Source of the DNA: Betaproteobacteria bacterium
Lineage (GTDB): Bacteria; Pseudomonadota; Gammaproteobacteria; Burkholderiales; SG8-39
DNA length: 12,996 bases
Assembly: GCA_011391185.1 (NCBI GenBank)
Contig: JAABRB010000062.1
Span: forward strand, 1 to 12,996
Reading direction: 5' to 3'
The notes beneath the pieces are model-generated. The model saw only the letters and a program-made list of their open reading frames with translations, ran no database searches and had not been told where the DNA came from. The position numbers were made by a program, and so were the translations under genes. This document shows positions 1 through 7,986 of the stretch, in pieces; position 1 is the stretch's first letter, and each line of letters starts with the position of its first letter.

Positions 1-1
1 G

Positions 2-1969
2 CGGGTGATCAACACCCAGGCGCTGATCGCGCGCACGAACTTCATCGCGACCTACTACCTTCACGTCTATGACGGCTGGTTGTCGTCGCGCTCGCTGACG
101 GGCCCGTGGACCCAGGACTCGCCGCCGTTCGGCCTCGACGGCATCGCGCAAAAGCTCGCGAAGGATGGGCACATCGATCTCCTGGACGGGGGCCCGCACG
201 CGAACCCCAAGCCGTCGCTCGCGAACGGCGTTCCGACGGTCTACGTGACGGAGAAGCCGTCCGAGCTCGTCGTGTTCAAGGGCGAGCCCAACTTCGCGCC
301 GCTGCCGGGCACGAACCTGCTGTGGGCGAGCAACACCGCGGCCGACGTGTTCGTGGAGACGACGAGCAACAGCTACTACATCCTCATCGCCGGCCGCTGG
401 TACAAGGGCCCCGGGATGAGCGGTCCGTGGACGTTCGTCGCCGCCAACGCGCTGCCGGCGGACTTCGCGCGCGTCCCCAAGGAAGGCCCCGCGAGCGTCG
501 TGCTCGCGTCGGTGGCCGGCACGCCGGAAGCGAAGGAGGCGCTGATCGCGAACACGATTCCGCAGAATGCGACGGTCTCGCGCACCAACGGACCGAAGTT
601 CACGCCGTCGTTCGACGGCGCGCCGCAGTACCGGCCGATCGCCGGCACGTCGCTGCAGTACGTGGTCAACTCCCGGACGCCGATCATCGTGGTCAACCCG
701 ACGAGCTACTACGCCGTCGCCGGCGGGGTGTGGTTCACTGCCACCGCATTGACCGGCCCGTGGGCGGTGGCCACGTTCGTGCCCTCGGTCGTCTACACGA
801 TCCCGACGGCCTCGCCGCTGCACTACGTGTCCTACGTCCGCATCTACGGCTACACGCCGCAAGTCGTGTACGTGGGCTACACCCCCGGCTATCTCGGCAC
901 GGTCGTGTCGCCCGACGGCGTGGTGGTGTACGGCACCGGCTACGTGTACTCGCCCTGGGTCGGGACCGTCTGGTACCCGGTGCCGGTGACGTGGGGCGTC
1001 GCGGCCGCCCCGGTCTACAATCCGGCGGTAGGTTTCGCGTTCGGCTTCGGCATGGGGCTCGCCACCGCCGCGTGGGTCACGCCGTACTGGGGCGGCGCCT
1101 ACTACCATCCGTATTACCACGGCTATCCGTGCTGCGGATCGGTGAGCGCGAACGTCTATCGGAACTGGGGCACCGGCGTGTCGGCGGGCACACGGACCTG
1201 GTATGCCAATCCGGGCGGCGCGATCGGCACGCAAGCGAGCGGGTCCTACTCGAACTATCGCACCGGCGTCAGCGGGAACTATGCGGCGGGCCGCAGCTAC
1301 AACCCGTACACCGGTCAGGCGCAGGAGGGCTACGCGCGCACGGGCACCACGGCCGCAGGCGGGAGCGGCAGCGTGCAGCGCGGCCAGAGCTACAACGTGT
1401 ACACGGGACAGCGCGAGTACGCGTCCAGCGCGTCCGCGACGGCTGCGGGCGGCAGCTCGGTCTCCCGCAGCGCTGCAGCGACGTCGGGTCCGCAGGGTGA
1501 TGGGCACACCTCGTCGACCACGACCTACAACGCGAAGTCCGGCCAGACCAACACCTGGAACAACGGGCATCCGTCCGACAACAATCACTACGGCAGCTCC
1601 GATGGCAGCGTCTACAAGAACGACGGCGGCGGATGGCAGCAGCACACCTCGAGCGGCTGGCAATCCGCGAGCGGCGACACCGGCTGGGCCGACAAGGAGC
1701 AGCAGGCGCGCAGCTCCGGCGCGAGCCGCGAATCGAGCTTCGGCAGCTCCTCGGGCGGTTGGGACCGCTCGGGCAGCGGCAGCGACAGCTTGTCGAGCCG
1801 ATTCGGCGGTTCGGGCGGCGGTGACTTCGGGAGCCGGTCCGGCGGCGGAGGCGGAGGCGGATTCGGCGGCGGCGCCTCCGGCAGCCGGTTCTCGAGCTCC
1901 AGTTTCGCCGATCGCTTCGGCGGCGGCGGCGGATTCGGCGGCGGCCGGTTCGGCGGATTCAGGCGCTGA
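2..1969 (+). CDS. Tyr/Gly/Ser-rich envelope or secreted protein with repeated GPW modules (5' truncated)
   Basis: The reading frame is open to the left edge, so the signal peptide and true start lie outside; the GTG at 5 is only the first possible start in view. Counting from position 5, three modules share the pattern 'G-x-W...L-x-GPW': residues 17-37, about 95-158 and about 205-268. The last two also share a lead-in resembling P-x-P-[LI]-x-GT-x-L and a YY-x(4)-G-x-W core. Residues 270-400 are Tyr/Gly/Trp/Pro-rich with a Cys pair (376-377). A linker repeats Y-N-x-Y-T-G-Q (432-438 and 463-469). The tail from about 480 is Ser/Gly-rich and ends in Gly-Phe-Arg repeats. No enzyme motif is visible. 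Composition suggests an extracellular or outer-surface structural protein; similar proteins are sometimes labelled carbohydrate-binding, which I cannot confirm. It is separated from the next gene by 292 bases, so it is probably a separate transcription unit. Confidence 0.75.
   Translation, partial: RVINTQALIARTNFIATYYLHVYDGWLSSRSLTGPWTQDSPPFGLDGIAQKLAKDGHIDLLDGGPHANPKPSLANGVPTVYVTEKPSELVVFKGEPNFAPLPGTNLLWASNTAADVFVETTSNSYYILIAGRWYKGPGMSGPWTFVAANALPADFARVPKEGPASVVLASVAGTPEAKEALIANTIPQNATVSRTNGPKFTPSFDGAPQYRPIAGTSLQYVVNSRTPIIVVNPTSYYAVAGGVWFTATALTGPWAVATFVPSVVYTIPTASPLHYVSYVRIYGYTPQVVYVGYTPGYLGTVVSPDGVVVYGTGYVYSPWVGTVWYPVPVTWGVAAAPVYNPAVGFAFGFGMGLATAAWVTPYWGGAYYHPYYHGYPCCGSVSANVYRNWGTGVSAGTRTWYANPGGAIGTQASGSYSNYRTGVSGNYAAGRSYNPYTGQAQEGYARTGTTAAGGSGSVQRGQSYNVYTGQREYASSASATAAGGSSVSRSAAATSGPQGDGHTSSTTTYNAKSGQTNTWNNGHPSDNNHYGSSDGSVYKNDGGGWQQHTSSGWQSASGDTGWADKEQQARSSGASRESSFGSSSGGWDRSGSGSDSLSSRFGGSGGGDFGSRSGGGGGGGFGGGASGSRFSSSSFADRFGGGGGFGGGRFGGFRR
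1801..1965 (+). repeat. GGC-rich low-complexity coding tract (Gly/Ser/Phe tail)
   Basis: The 3' end of the first gene is built from repeated ggcggc, ttcggcgg and agccggttc units, giving Gly runs broken by Phe, Arg and Ser. It is in frame and ends at the stop codon. Such tracts are prone to slippage, so the exact repeat count may vary between strains or be affected by sequencing error. Confidence 0.7.
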
Positions 1970-1980
1970 TTCGAGATGGT

Positions 1981-2005
1981 CGGGCGCCGAGCGACCCGGC
2001 GCCCG
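1981..2005 (+). terminator. GC-rich hairpin just after the first gene, possible terminator
   Basis: A perfect 8-bp stem (CGGGCGCC at 1981-1988 with GGCGCCCG at 1998-2005) encloses a 9-nt loop and begins 12 nt after the stop codon. Position and stability fit a transcription end, but no T-run follows, so it is not a classical intrinsic terminator. It could instead protect the mRNA 3' end. Confidence 0.35.
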
Positions 2006-2053
2006 TGCAATTCGGCATACCCAGGGTCGTGGCCGCGCAGCCTGTGAATTCCG

Positions 2054-2110
2054 CTGGCGCCCTGCAACGCCAGTCGACCGCGAGTCGTGGCGTGAAATTT
2101 TCGCGGTCGA
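2054..2110. repeat. Two consecutive inverted repeats in the spacer
   Basis: CTGGCG (2054-2059) pairs with CGCCAG (2068-2073) across 8 nt. Immediately after, TCGACCGCGA (2074-2083) pairs perfectly with TCGCGGTCGA (2101-2110) across 17 nt. The second repeat is long enough to be an operator or a stable RNA hairpin. It lies about 150 nt before the GTG that opens the long gene run. Function is not shown by the sequence. Confidence 0.4.
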
Positions 2111-2174
2111 TCATCCCTCGATGAGCGTCCTGGCGCGTTATTTGGAGGGATTCCTGGGCTGTCCGGCCCGGTGC

Positions 2175-2206
2175 TTGCTTTTTCCGCTGCCAAGAGCGTG
2201 AATAAC
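2175..2206 (+). promoter_or_regulatory. Weak sigma-70-like promoter candidate before the eight-gene run
   Basis: TTGCTT at 2175-2180 resembles a -35 box. An AT-rich stretch around 2198-2206 (gtgaataac) could serve as -10, with 17-20 nt spacing depending on the hexamer chosen. Neither choice is a good match. It is the most AT-rich part of the spacer and lies 55-60 nt before the GTG at 2262, a plausible distance. Confidence 0.22.
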
Positions 2207-2247
2207 GTGTAATCGGGGCGGTGGGATCGCCTGTCATGGCGAATTCC

Positions 2248-2253
2248 GGGGAG
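2248..2253 (+). promoter_or_regulatory. Ribosome binding site GGGGAG that decides the GTG start at 2262
   Basis: GGGGAG ends 8 nt before GTG 2262. The in-frame ATG at 2292 has no comparable site upstream, so the longer start is preferred although it gives a long signal-peptide n-region. Confidence 0.5.
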
Positions 2254-2261
2254 CGCCGTGC

Positions 2262-3188
2262 GTGGGTGTCACCGAAGAGCTTGTGGACTCGATGCAATCT
2301 TGTTGGATCGGAGTGACGACGGCGGTGCGGAGCGCCACCGCTCTGTTCATCATCGTCGCGGCGGCTATTGCGCACGCGGGCCCGCTCGCGGACGCCCTCG
2401 CGCAGGCGCGTCACGACCTGGCGATCAGCGAGCAGGTTCTGGCGAGATTGACCGAGCGTGTCGCGGTGGCCCGGGCGAGCCCGGCGACCCGACCGGGAGA
2501 ACGCAAGCGGCTCGATGACTATCTCGTGCGCGTGCAAGCACTGGTGGCGTCGAATCACGAGCGGGTTCGGAACCTCGCGAAGCTCGTTGCCGGGCAACCC
2601 GCGAGGCCGGTCGATGGACCGGGGAACCCACAGGCGGCTGCCGCGGCAACCGAAGGCGAGCAGGTGGCGATGCTCGACGAAAAGCTGAACAATTCGCTGG
2701 AAGCGTTCGACAAGCTGCTCCTCGACGAGGCGCGCAAGGCGCGCACCCGCGAAGCCGAAGCGGGCGCGGCGAGCGGCGGAGGGGGTGGTTCAGGAGACGG
2801 ATCGGGCAATGGATCGGGAAAGCGGGCCGCGGGCACGCGCAATGCGGGGTCGGGCGGAAACGATTCCGCCGGATCGGAGCGTGGCACCGGCGAGTCGAAT
2901 GAGTCGGGCACCGAGCAGGCCAAGCAGGGCGGACCGCGCGGCGCCACGCAGGACGGCTCGCCGGGTGGCGCCGTCGGGGGTCGCGAGCCCGGCACTGCGG
3001 GCCCCGAAACGGCGGCGACGCGGCCCCCCGACGTCGGTGACGGCAACGACGACGACATCGTCGCTCGCCAGATTCGCAAGGCGGCCGAAGCGGAACCCGA
3101 TCCGGAGTTGCGAAAGAAGCTGTGGGACGAATATCGCAAGTACCGGCAGGATACGAGCCAGGGCACGCGCCCGGGGGCGAGCGGATGA
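2262..3188 (+). CDS. Exported low-complexity protein with a charged C-terminal motif, unknown function
   Basis: The product is 308 aa from GTG 2262; ATG 2292 is a possible alternative. A hydrophobic segment at residues 24-38, ending Ala-His-Ala before Gly-Pro, looks like a Sec signal peptide, so the mature protein should be periplasmic or secreted. Residues 40-112 and 125-168 are Ala/Leu/Arg/Glu-rich and probably helical, possibly coiled coil. Residues 169-250 are Gly/Ser/Thr/Asn-rich and probably disordered. The last 45 residues return to a charged, ordered-looking helix (D-D-I-V-A-R-Q-I-R-K followed by D-P-E-L-R-K-K-L-W-D-E-Y-R-K-Y), which may be a docking element. The gene overlaps the next by four bases (ATGA), so the two are probably translationally coupled. 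I do not recognise the family; the position suggests a role in the same envelope complex as the downstream genes. Confidence 0.75.
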   Translation: MGVTEELVDSMQSCWIGVTTAVRSATALFIIVAAAIAHAGPLADALAQARHDLAISEQVLARLTERVAVARASPATRPGERKRLDDYLVRVQALVASNHERVRNLAKLVAGQPARPVDGPGNPQAAAAATEGEQVAMLDEKLNNSLEAFDKLLLDEARKARTREAEAGAASGGGGGSGDGSGNGSGKRAAGTRNAGSGGNDSAGSERGTGESNESGTEQAKQGGPRGATQDGSPGGAVGGREPGTAGPETAATRPPDVGDGNDDDIVARQIRKAAEAEPDPELRKKLWDEYRKYRQDTSQGTRPGASG

Positions 3189-4432
3189 TCGCGTTGCGAC
3201 GATTGATCCTGTGTGGCGTTGCCACGCTGATCGCGGCGGGCACCCAGGGTTGCGCCACCGGCCCGGCGAAGCAGACGGTCACCCCCACGGCAATCATTTC
3301 GGCGCAGGCGGCGGTGCCTGAGGACAAGCTGCTGGATGTGGCCATCCACATCTTCGCGACGCCCGAAGCGAACACCGGCGCGAAGGATGGGGGGGCTTCC
3401 AATCCGGACGTGCGCGCGGCCGAAGCGCGTTTCATACCCTTCCATCTCAAGCAGACGCTGCAACGAACCGGATACTGGGGGGCCGTGCGGGTCGTTCCGG
3501 ACCGGGCCGAAGAGGTCGACGTCAGCGTGACGGGCAAGCTGCTCGAATCGAACGGGGAAACGCTCCGGGTGCAGGTCAAAGTGGCCGACGTCACGGGCCG
3601 CGTATGGTTGGACAACGAGTATTCGGCGGTGGCGACGGTGCAGAGCTACACATCGCTCAAGGAGAAGGATTACGACCCGTACCAGGATCTCTACAACCGG
3701 GTTGCCAACGATATGCTCGCGTATCAGCAAAAGCGGAGTCCGGAGGAGATCGCCGACATTCGGCGCGTCGCAATGCTCAAGTTCGCGAAGAGCGTCGCCC
3801 CCTACGCCTTCGCGGGCTATCTTGTGCAGGAAGACTCCGGGATCATCCGCGTGAGCCGGCTGCCGGCCGAAACCGATCCGATGCTCAAGCGGGTGCAACG
3901 GATCCGCGAGCGCGAATACATGTTCATCGATACGGTGAACCAGTACTACGGCAGTCTCTATAACGACATGCGCGAGCCCTACGGGCAATGGCGCAAGTCC
4001 TATCTCGAGGAGCTCACCCAGCAGCGCGAGCTGGAGCGGCAGGCGTGGGAGCGCCGCATCCTCGGGATCGCCGCCATCGTCGGCGCGGTGCTGATCGGCA
4101 ACCGGTACGGCGGTACGTCCGGAGGAAGCGTGGCGCAGGGGGTGATGGTCATCGGCGGCATCGAGGTTTTTCGCTCCGGAAGCCAGTTCGCGAGGGATGC
4201 GAAGATCCACGAGGACGCGATCAAGGAGCTCGGCGTGTCGTTCAAGGGCGACGTCGCGCCCATCGTCGATGAAGTCGACGGTCGCACGGTCAAGCTTTCC
4301 GGTTCGGTCGAGACCCAGTATGCGGAATGGCGCAGAACGTTGCGCGAGATGTTCGTCGCGGAGACCGGTCAATCGCCGGATGCCTCGGTGTCGGCGCGTG
4401 AAGCGCCGGGGACGACCGGTAGCGGCCGGTAG
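3185..4432 (+). CDS. Probable lipoprotein with a glycine-rich hydrophobic segment, unknown function
   Basis: The product is 415 aa. ATG 3185 overlaps the preceding stop (ATGA), and an earlier in-frame start would put a hydrophilic tail before the signal sequence. Residues 4-22 form a hydrophobic signal ending T-Q-G-C23. This resembles a lipobox but is imperfect, with Thr instead of Leu/Val at -3. Residues about 48-150 alternate like beta strands and contain V-x-V-x-G-K-L-L followed by D-V-T-G-R-V-W-L-D, reminiscent of small periplasmic lipoprotein domains. Residues 165-290 are helical, charged and rich in Tyr/Glu/Arg. Residues 292-328 form a hydrophobic Gly-rich stretch (G-x-x-x-x-V-G-x-V-L-I-G), suggesting a glycine-zipper membrane segment. 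The C-terminal 85 residues are soluble. Placement is periplasmic, anchored to one membrane and perhaps touching another. I cannot name the family. Confidence 0.78.
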   Translation: MIALRRLILCGVATLIAAGTQGCATGPAKQTVTPTAIISAQAAVPEDKLLDVAIHIFATPEANTGAKDGGASNPDVRAAEARFIPFHLKQTLQRTGYWGAVRVVPDRAEEVDVSVTGKLLESNGETLRVQVKVADVTGRVWLDNEYSAVATVQSYTSLKEKDYDPYQDLYNRVANDMLAYQQKRSPEEIADIRRVAMLKFAKSVAPYAFAGYLVQEDSGIIRVSRLPAETDPMLKRVQRIREREYMFIDTVNQYYGSLYNDMREPYGQWRKSYLEELTQQRELERQAWERRILGIAAIVGAVLIGNRYGGTSGGSVAQGVMVIGGIEVFRSGSQFARDAKIHEDAIKELGVSFKGDVAPIVDEVDGRTVKLSGSVETQYAEWRRTLREMFVAETGQSPDASVSAREAPGTTGSGR

Positions 4433-4453
4433 TTCCGTGCGCCCGGCGGCCTC

Positions 4454-5650
4454 GTGAGCGCGATCCCAGCGAAAATTTCCTCGGCCGACAACGGCCAGAT
4501 TGCCGCGACGGTGCCGGTTGGCGTGCGCACGCGCGCCGTGGTCCCGGGACGCTGGGTGCTCGTGGCGCTTGCCGCGGCAGTGGCCCTGGCCGCCGTGGTG
4601 TTCGTTTTGCTGCCTGGCTGGCTCGCGCCGCATCCGAGCCCCGCGCCGCCGATCACGCCGTCCGTTGCGGTGCCGACGCCCACACGCGGGCTGGATGCGG
4701 CGGAAGCCGTGCGCCAGCGACTGGCGGCCGAGGAGGCAGAGGCGCGCGACGAAGCGCACCGGAAGGCGGTGCGCGATCAGCGCGCCGAGCAGTTATCCAA
4801 AGTGCTCGAAAGGATGAACGCCGGCGCTACGCATGCGCAAGCCGGCGACTGGGACGCCGCGCGCGGTGCCTATGCGGAGGCCGCGAAGCTCGACCCCGCA
4901 TACGGCCCCGCAAGGGAGGCGCTCGCGCGGGTCGAGCGCAATGTCGCGAACCAGCGATTCACGCAACTGGTCACGCGCGGACTCACCCATCTCGAACGCT
5001 CGGAATGGATGGAAGCCGAGCAGGCGTTCGACCAGGCCGCCCGGCTGCGCCCCGGCGATCGGTCGGCCGCCGATGGGCTGGCCCGCGCGAAGGAAGGTCA
5101 CGAGCGCAATCAGCTCGCCGGAATACGGAGCGAAGGGCAGCAGCTCGAATCGGCGGAGCGCTGGACCGAGGCGCTCGCCGCCTACCGGCGCGCAGCGACC
5201 GTTGATCCCACGCTCGACTTCGCGAAGCGCGGCATCGAGCGCAGCGAACGCATGGCCGGGTTGCACGCCGAGTTCGATGCACTGCTCGCCGATCCCAAGC
5301 GCCTGGTTTCGCCCCGGGTTCGCGAGGAGGCGCGCAGGGTCCTCGCATCGGCAGACTCGGCACTTGCGGACGGACCGCGGCTCGCGCAGACTCGTCAGCG
5401 GCTGGAGGCGGCACTCCGCCGCGCGACGACGCCGATCGCCGTGCGCCTCGCATCGGACGACGCGACCGACGTGGTGGTCTATCGCATCGGGCCGCTCGGA
5501 CGATTCCAGGCTCGGGAGATCGAGCTTGCGCCCGGGACGTACACGGTGGTGGGCTCGCGCTCGGGGTACCGGGACGTGCGAATCGAATTGATCGTGGATC
5601 CCGAGGCGCCTGCGCCGCGCATTTTCATCGCCTGCAGGGAGCCCGTGTGA
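4454..5650 (+). CDS. Membrane-anchored TPR protein with a PEGA-like C-terminal domain
   Basis: The product is 398 aa from GTG 4454, with no clear Shine-Dalgarno, 21 nt after the previous stop. A basic N-terminus precedes one membrane helix (residues 34-54), then a Pro-rich linker (58-78), so the rest should be periplasmic. Residues 80-120 form a charged helix. TPR-like helix pairs follow at about 121-155 (A-x-A-G-D-W-D-A-A-x-x-x-Y-x-x-A, then L-D-P), 172-204 and 224-256 (each with W-x-E-A then P). The last 70 residues contain L-A-P-G-T-Y-T-V-V-G-S-R-x-G-Y-R, typical of PEGA-type beta domains. That matches the PEGA repeats of the next gene, with which it shares a GTGA overlap. TPRs are protein-docking modules, so this is probably a scaffold in the complex encoded by the run. 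Partners are unknown. Confidence 0.82.
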   Translation: MSAIPAKISSADNGQIAATVPVGVRTRAVVPGRWVLVALAAAVALAAVVFVLLPGWLAPHPSPAPPITPSVAVPTPTRGLDAAEAVRQRLAAEEAEARDEAHRKAVRDQRAEQLSKVLERMNAGATHAQAGDWDAARGAYAEAAKLDPAYGPAREALARVERNVANQRFTQLVTRGLTHLERSEWMEAEQAFDQAARLRPGDRSAADGLARAKEGHERNQLAGIRSEGQQLESAERWTEALAAYRRAATVDPTLDFAKRGIERSERMAGLHAEFDALLADPKRLVSPRVREEARRVLASADSALADGPRLAQTRQRLEAALRRATTPIAVRLASDDATDVVVYRIGPLGRFQAREIELAPGTYTVVGSRSGYRDVRIELIVDPEAPAPRIFIACREPV

Positions 5651-7986
5651 AGATCGCGGTTCTCGGCCAGGAAGGTGGGCACCGGCGGGACCTCGATGAC
5701 GGTGCGCTGCTTCTCGCGCTGCAACGTGGGGGCGGCGTGACCGGTGTCGCAGTGATCGGTGTGGCTCATGGCCGGCCGTATCTGCAGCCTCTGGACGGTG
5801 ACGTTCCCGTCTTTCTCAACAACCATCGCCTCGGCGCGTCGCACTGGCTGCGCGCGGGAGATCGTCTGGAAATCGGCGGATACCCGCTCGCAATCAACGA
5901 GGCGCCGGACGGCTTGATGCTGACGACCGACCTCGACATTGCGTTGCGGCGGGCGCCCGCAAGCATTGGGCTGGTACCGCCCGCACCTGCTATTGCACGG
6001 CGTCAGCGAAGGGTCGCAACACCACTGGTGCTCGTCGCACTGACCGTCCTGATGCTCGTCATGGGGTACCTGTTCGCGGCGCGCATGGTGAACGTGACGA
6101 TCCAGCCGGCGCCCGATCGGGTGAGCCTTGAGGGAGCGATTCCGGTCGTTCCGGTCGGCGCGGGTTACCTGGCGCTTTCCGGCGCGTATCGATTGCGCGC
6201 CGAACGCGCCGGGTACAGGCCGCTGGAGCGGGAGATTCAGGTCACCGATGCATCCCGCCAGGACGTGGCGTTCGCGCTGGAGAAGTTGCCCGGGATTCTT
6301 TCCGTCGAGACGCCGGGCGTGACCGGTGCGGCCGTGCTCATCGGCGGCGAGGCACGCGGCGCGACACCGCTTGGCGATCTGGAGCTTGCCGCAGGCGAGT
6401 ATCCGATCATCGTGCGCGCGCGGGGCTACGTCGACCACTCGGCAACGCTGGTGATCGAGGGACTGGGTCGGCGCCAGAAGTTGACCGCGACGCTCGTCCC
6501 GGCGGCCGCGGCAGTGACGATTCTGTCGGGCACACCGGGCGCGCAAGTCTGGGTCGATGACGCGCCGCGTGCCGGCCCGCCTTTCACCGGCGAGCTCGCC
6601 GCCGGCGCCCATGCCGTCGAGATCCGCGCACCGGGCCACAAGACGTGGAAGCAGACGATCAACGTCGTGCCCGCCCAGCCTCTGACCATGGGTCCCGTGG
6701 CGCTCGCGCTTGCCGACGGACGATTGCAGCTCTCGAGCGAGCCGTCCGGAGCCAGCGTCGCATTGGACGGGCACTATGCGGGCACGACACCGATCACTCT
6801 GACACTTGGCTCTGACCGTGACCATCGCATCGCGCTGTCGATGCGGGGTCGCGAAGCCGCCACCCGCGTCGTTCGTCTGGCCGCGGACGAGACGCGCAGC
6901 CTTAGCGTGAGCCTGGGCGCAGTGGAGGGGCGGGTCCGGCTCGAGGTTGAACCGCGCGATGCGGTCCTCGTCGTCGAAGGGCGCGCGTACGGAACGGCAC
7001 ATGGCGTGCATGCATTGCCTGCCATTCCGCAGCTGCTCGAGATCAGCCGCAATGGCTTTGCGCCCGGGCAGCTGTGGGTCACGCCCAAGCCGGGATTCGA
7101 GCAGACGTTGCGCATGACCCTGCGGCCGGCCGGCGCGCCCAGCACCGAAGGGTTGCCCGAGCGTGTCACCGCGCCCGACGGGACGATCATGGTCCTGCTG
7201 CGGCCGAGTCCGTTCACGATGGGTGCGTCACGCCGCGAGCCCGGCCAGCGCGCCAACGAGACGCTGCACCGCGTCAAGCTCGCGCGGCCGTTCTACCTTG
7301 CGACAACGGAGGTCACCAACGCGCAGTTTCGCCGCTTCCGGGCCGGTCATGACTCCGGCCGCTACGGATCGATCGGTCTCGACGATCCGGCGCAGCCCGT
7401 GGTCAACGTGCGCTGGGAGGACGCCACGGCTTATTGCAATGGTCTGAGCGCGGCCGCAAAGCTGTCCGAAGCCTATCTCGTGGAGCGGGGCGCCCGAGTG
7501 TTCACGCGGCCGGTCGGCCCGGGATACCGATTGCCGACCGAGGCCGAGTGGGAGTGGGCCGCGCGGTACGCCGGTGGCACGCAACCCACGCGTTTCCCCT
7601 GGGGCGATGCCATGCCGCCGGTTCCGCACAGCGGCAACTTTGCGGATCGCTCGGTCGCCGGGGTGCTTGCCGACACGATCCAGGGCTACGACGATGGCCA
7701 CGCCGGACCCGCGCCCGTCGGGCGATTCACACCGAGCGGCGCCGGACTGTACGACATGGCGGGCAACGTCGCCGAATGGGTGCACGACGCGTATGCGATC
7801 CAGGCGCCTGCCGTGGCGGAGGCCGACCCGATCGGTCCACCGGGCGGCAAGCACCACGTCATCCGGGGCTCGAGCTGGATGCAGTCGAGTCTCAGCGCGC
7901 TGCGCTGGACATATCGCGACTACGGGCCCGATCCGCGCCCGGATGTCGGTTTTCGTTGCGCGCGCTACGCGAAGGACACGCCATGA
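5647..7986 (+). CDS. FHA-like / TM / PEGA x5 / FGE-sulfatase-fold fusion protein
   Basis: The product is 779 aa. GTG 5647 sits in a GTGA overlap with an AGGGAG site 5 nt upstream. Residues 1-100 look FHA-like, with F-L-N-N-H-R-L and W-L-R-A-G-D-R-L-E-I-G-G resembling the FHA core. Basic residues 118-122 precede a membrane helix (125-146), placing the FHA-like part in the cytoplasm and the rest outside. Five PEGA-type repeats follow at about 148-202, 216-270, 289-340, 358-411 and 428-480. Residues 510-775 form a full FGE-sulfatase (SUMF1-type) domain with P-V-V-N-V-R-W-E-D-A, Y-R-L-P-T-E-A-E-W-E-W-A-A-R, L-Y-D-M-A-G-N-V-A-E-W-V and R-P-D-V-G-F-R-C-A-R. The two copper-binding cysteines of true formylglycine-generating enzymes, expected just after R-G-S-S-W (744), are replaced by Gln746 and Ala751. 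Sulfatase activation is therefore unlikely; a binding or structural role is more probable. Confidence 0.9.
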   Translation: MKIAVLGQEGGHRRDLDDGALLLALQRGGGVTGVAVIGVAHGRPYLQPLDGDVPVFLNNHRLGASHWLRAGDRLEIGGYPLAINEAPDGLMLTTDLDIALRRAPASIGLVPPAPAIARRQRRVATPLVLVALTVLMLVMGYLFAARMVNVTIQPAPDRVSLEGAIPVVPVGAGYLALSGAYRLRAERAGYRPLEREIQVTDASRQDVAFALEKLPGILSVETPGVTGAAVLIGGEARGATPLGDLELAAGEYPIIVRARGYVDHSATLVIEGLGRRQKLTATLVPAAAAVTILSGTPGAQVWVDDAPRAGPPFTGELAAGAHAVEIRAPGHKTWKQTINVVPAQPLTMGPVALALADGRLQLSSEPSGASVALDGHYAGTTPITLTLGSDRDHRIALSMRGREAATRVVRLAADETRSLSVSLGAVEGRVRLEVEPRDAVLVVEGRAYGTAHGVHALPAIPQLLEISRNGFAPGQLWVTPKPGFEQTLRMTLRPAGAPSTEGLPERVTAPDGTIMVLLRPSPFTMGASRREPGQRANETLHRVKLARPFYLATTEVTNAQFRRFRAGHDSGRYGSIGLDDPAQPVVNVRWEDATAYCNGLSAAAKLSEAYLVERGARVFTRPVGPGYRLPTEAEWEWAARYAGGTQPTRFPWGDAMPPVPHSGNFADRSVAGVLADTIQGYDDGHAGPAPVGRFTPSGAGLYDMAGNVAEWVHDAYAIQAPAVAEADPIGPPGGKHHVIRGSSWMQSSLSALRWTYRDYGPDPRPDVGFRCARYAKDTP

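Noticed and set aside
2130..2146. Possible sigma-54 promoter (TGGCGC then TTGG)
   Set aside because: The essential GC of the -12 element is missing (TTGG rather than TTGC), so the match is too poor.
2235..2315. Short frame from ATG 2235
   Set aside because: It ends after about 26 codons, has no ribosome site and overlaps the better-supported GTG 2262 gene.
2555..4759. Long open frame on the minus strand (about 734 codons)
   Set aside because: It lies wholly opposite three well-supported overlapping genes. Its composition is Arg/His/Pro-rich as expected from an antisense frame in GC-rich DNA, and it has no domain or signal peptide.
7434..7982. Longer version of the small exported protein starting at 7434
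   Set aside because: The extension overlaps the conserved FGE-fold region in another frame and hides the signal peptide. ATG 7983 has its own ribosome site and ATGA overlap.
5647..7986. True formylglycine-generating enzyme or ergothioneine-synthesis enzyme
   Set aside because: Both catalytic cysteines are absent, no sulfatase is adjacent, and there is no DinB-type iron-binding domain.
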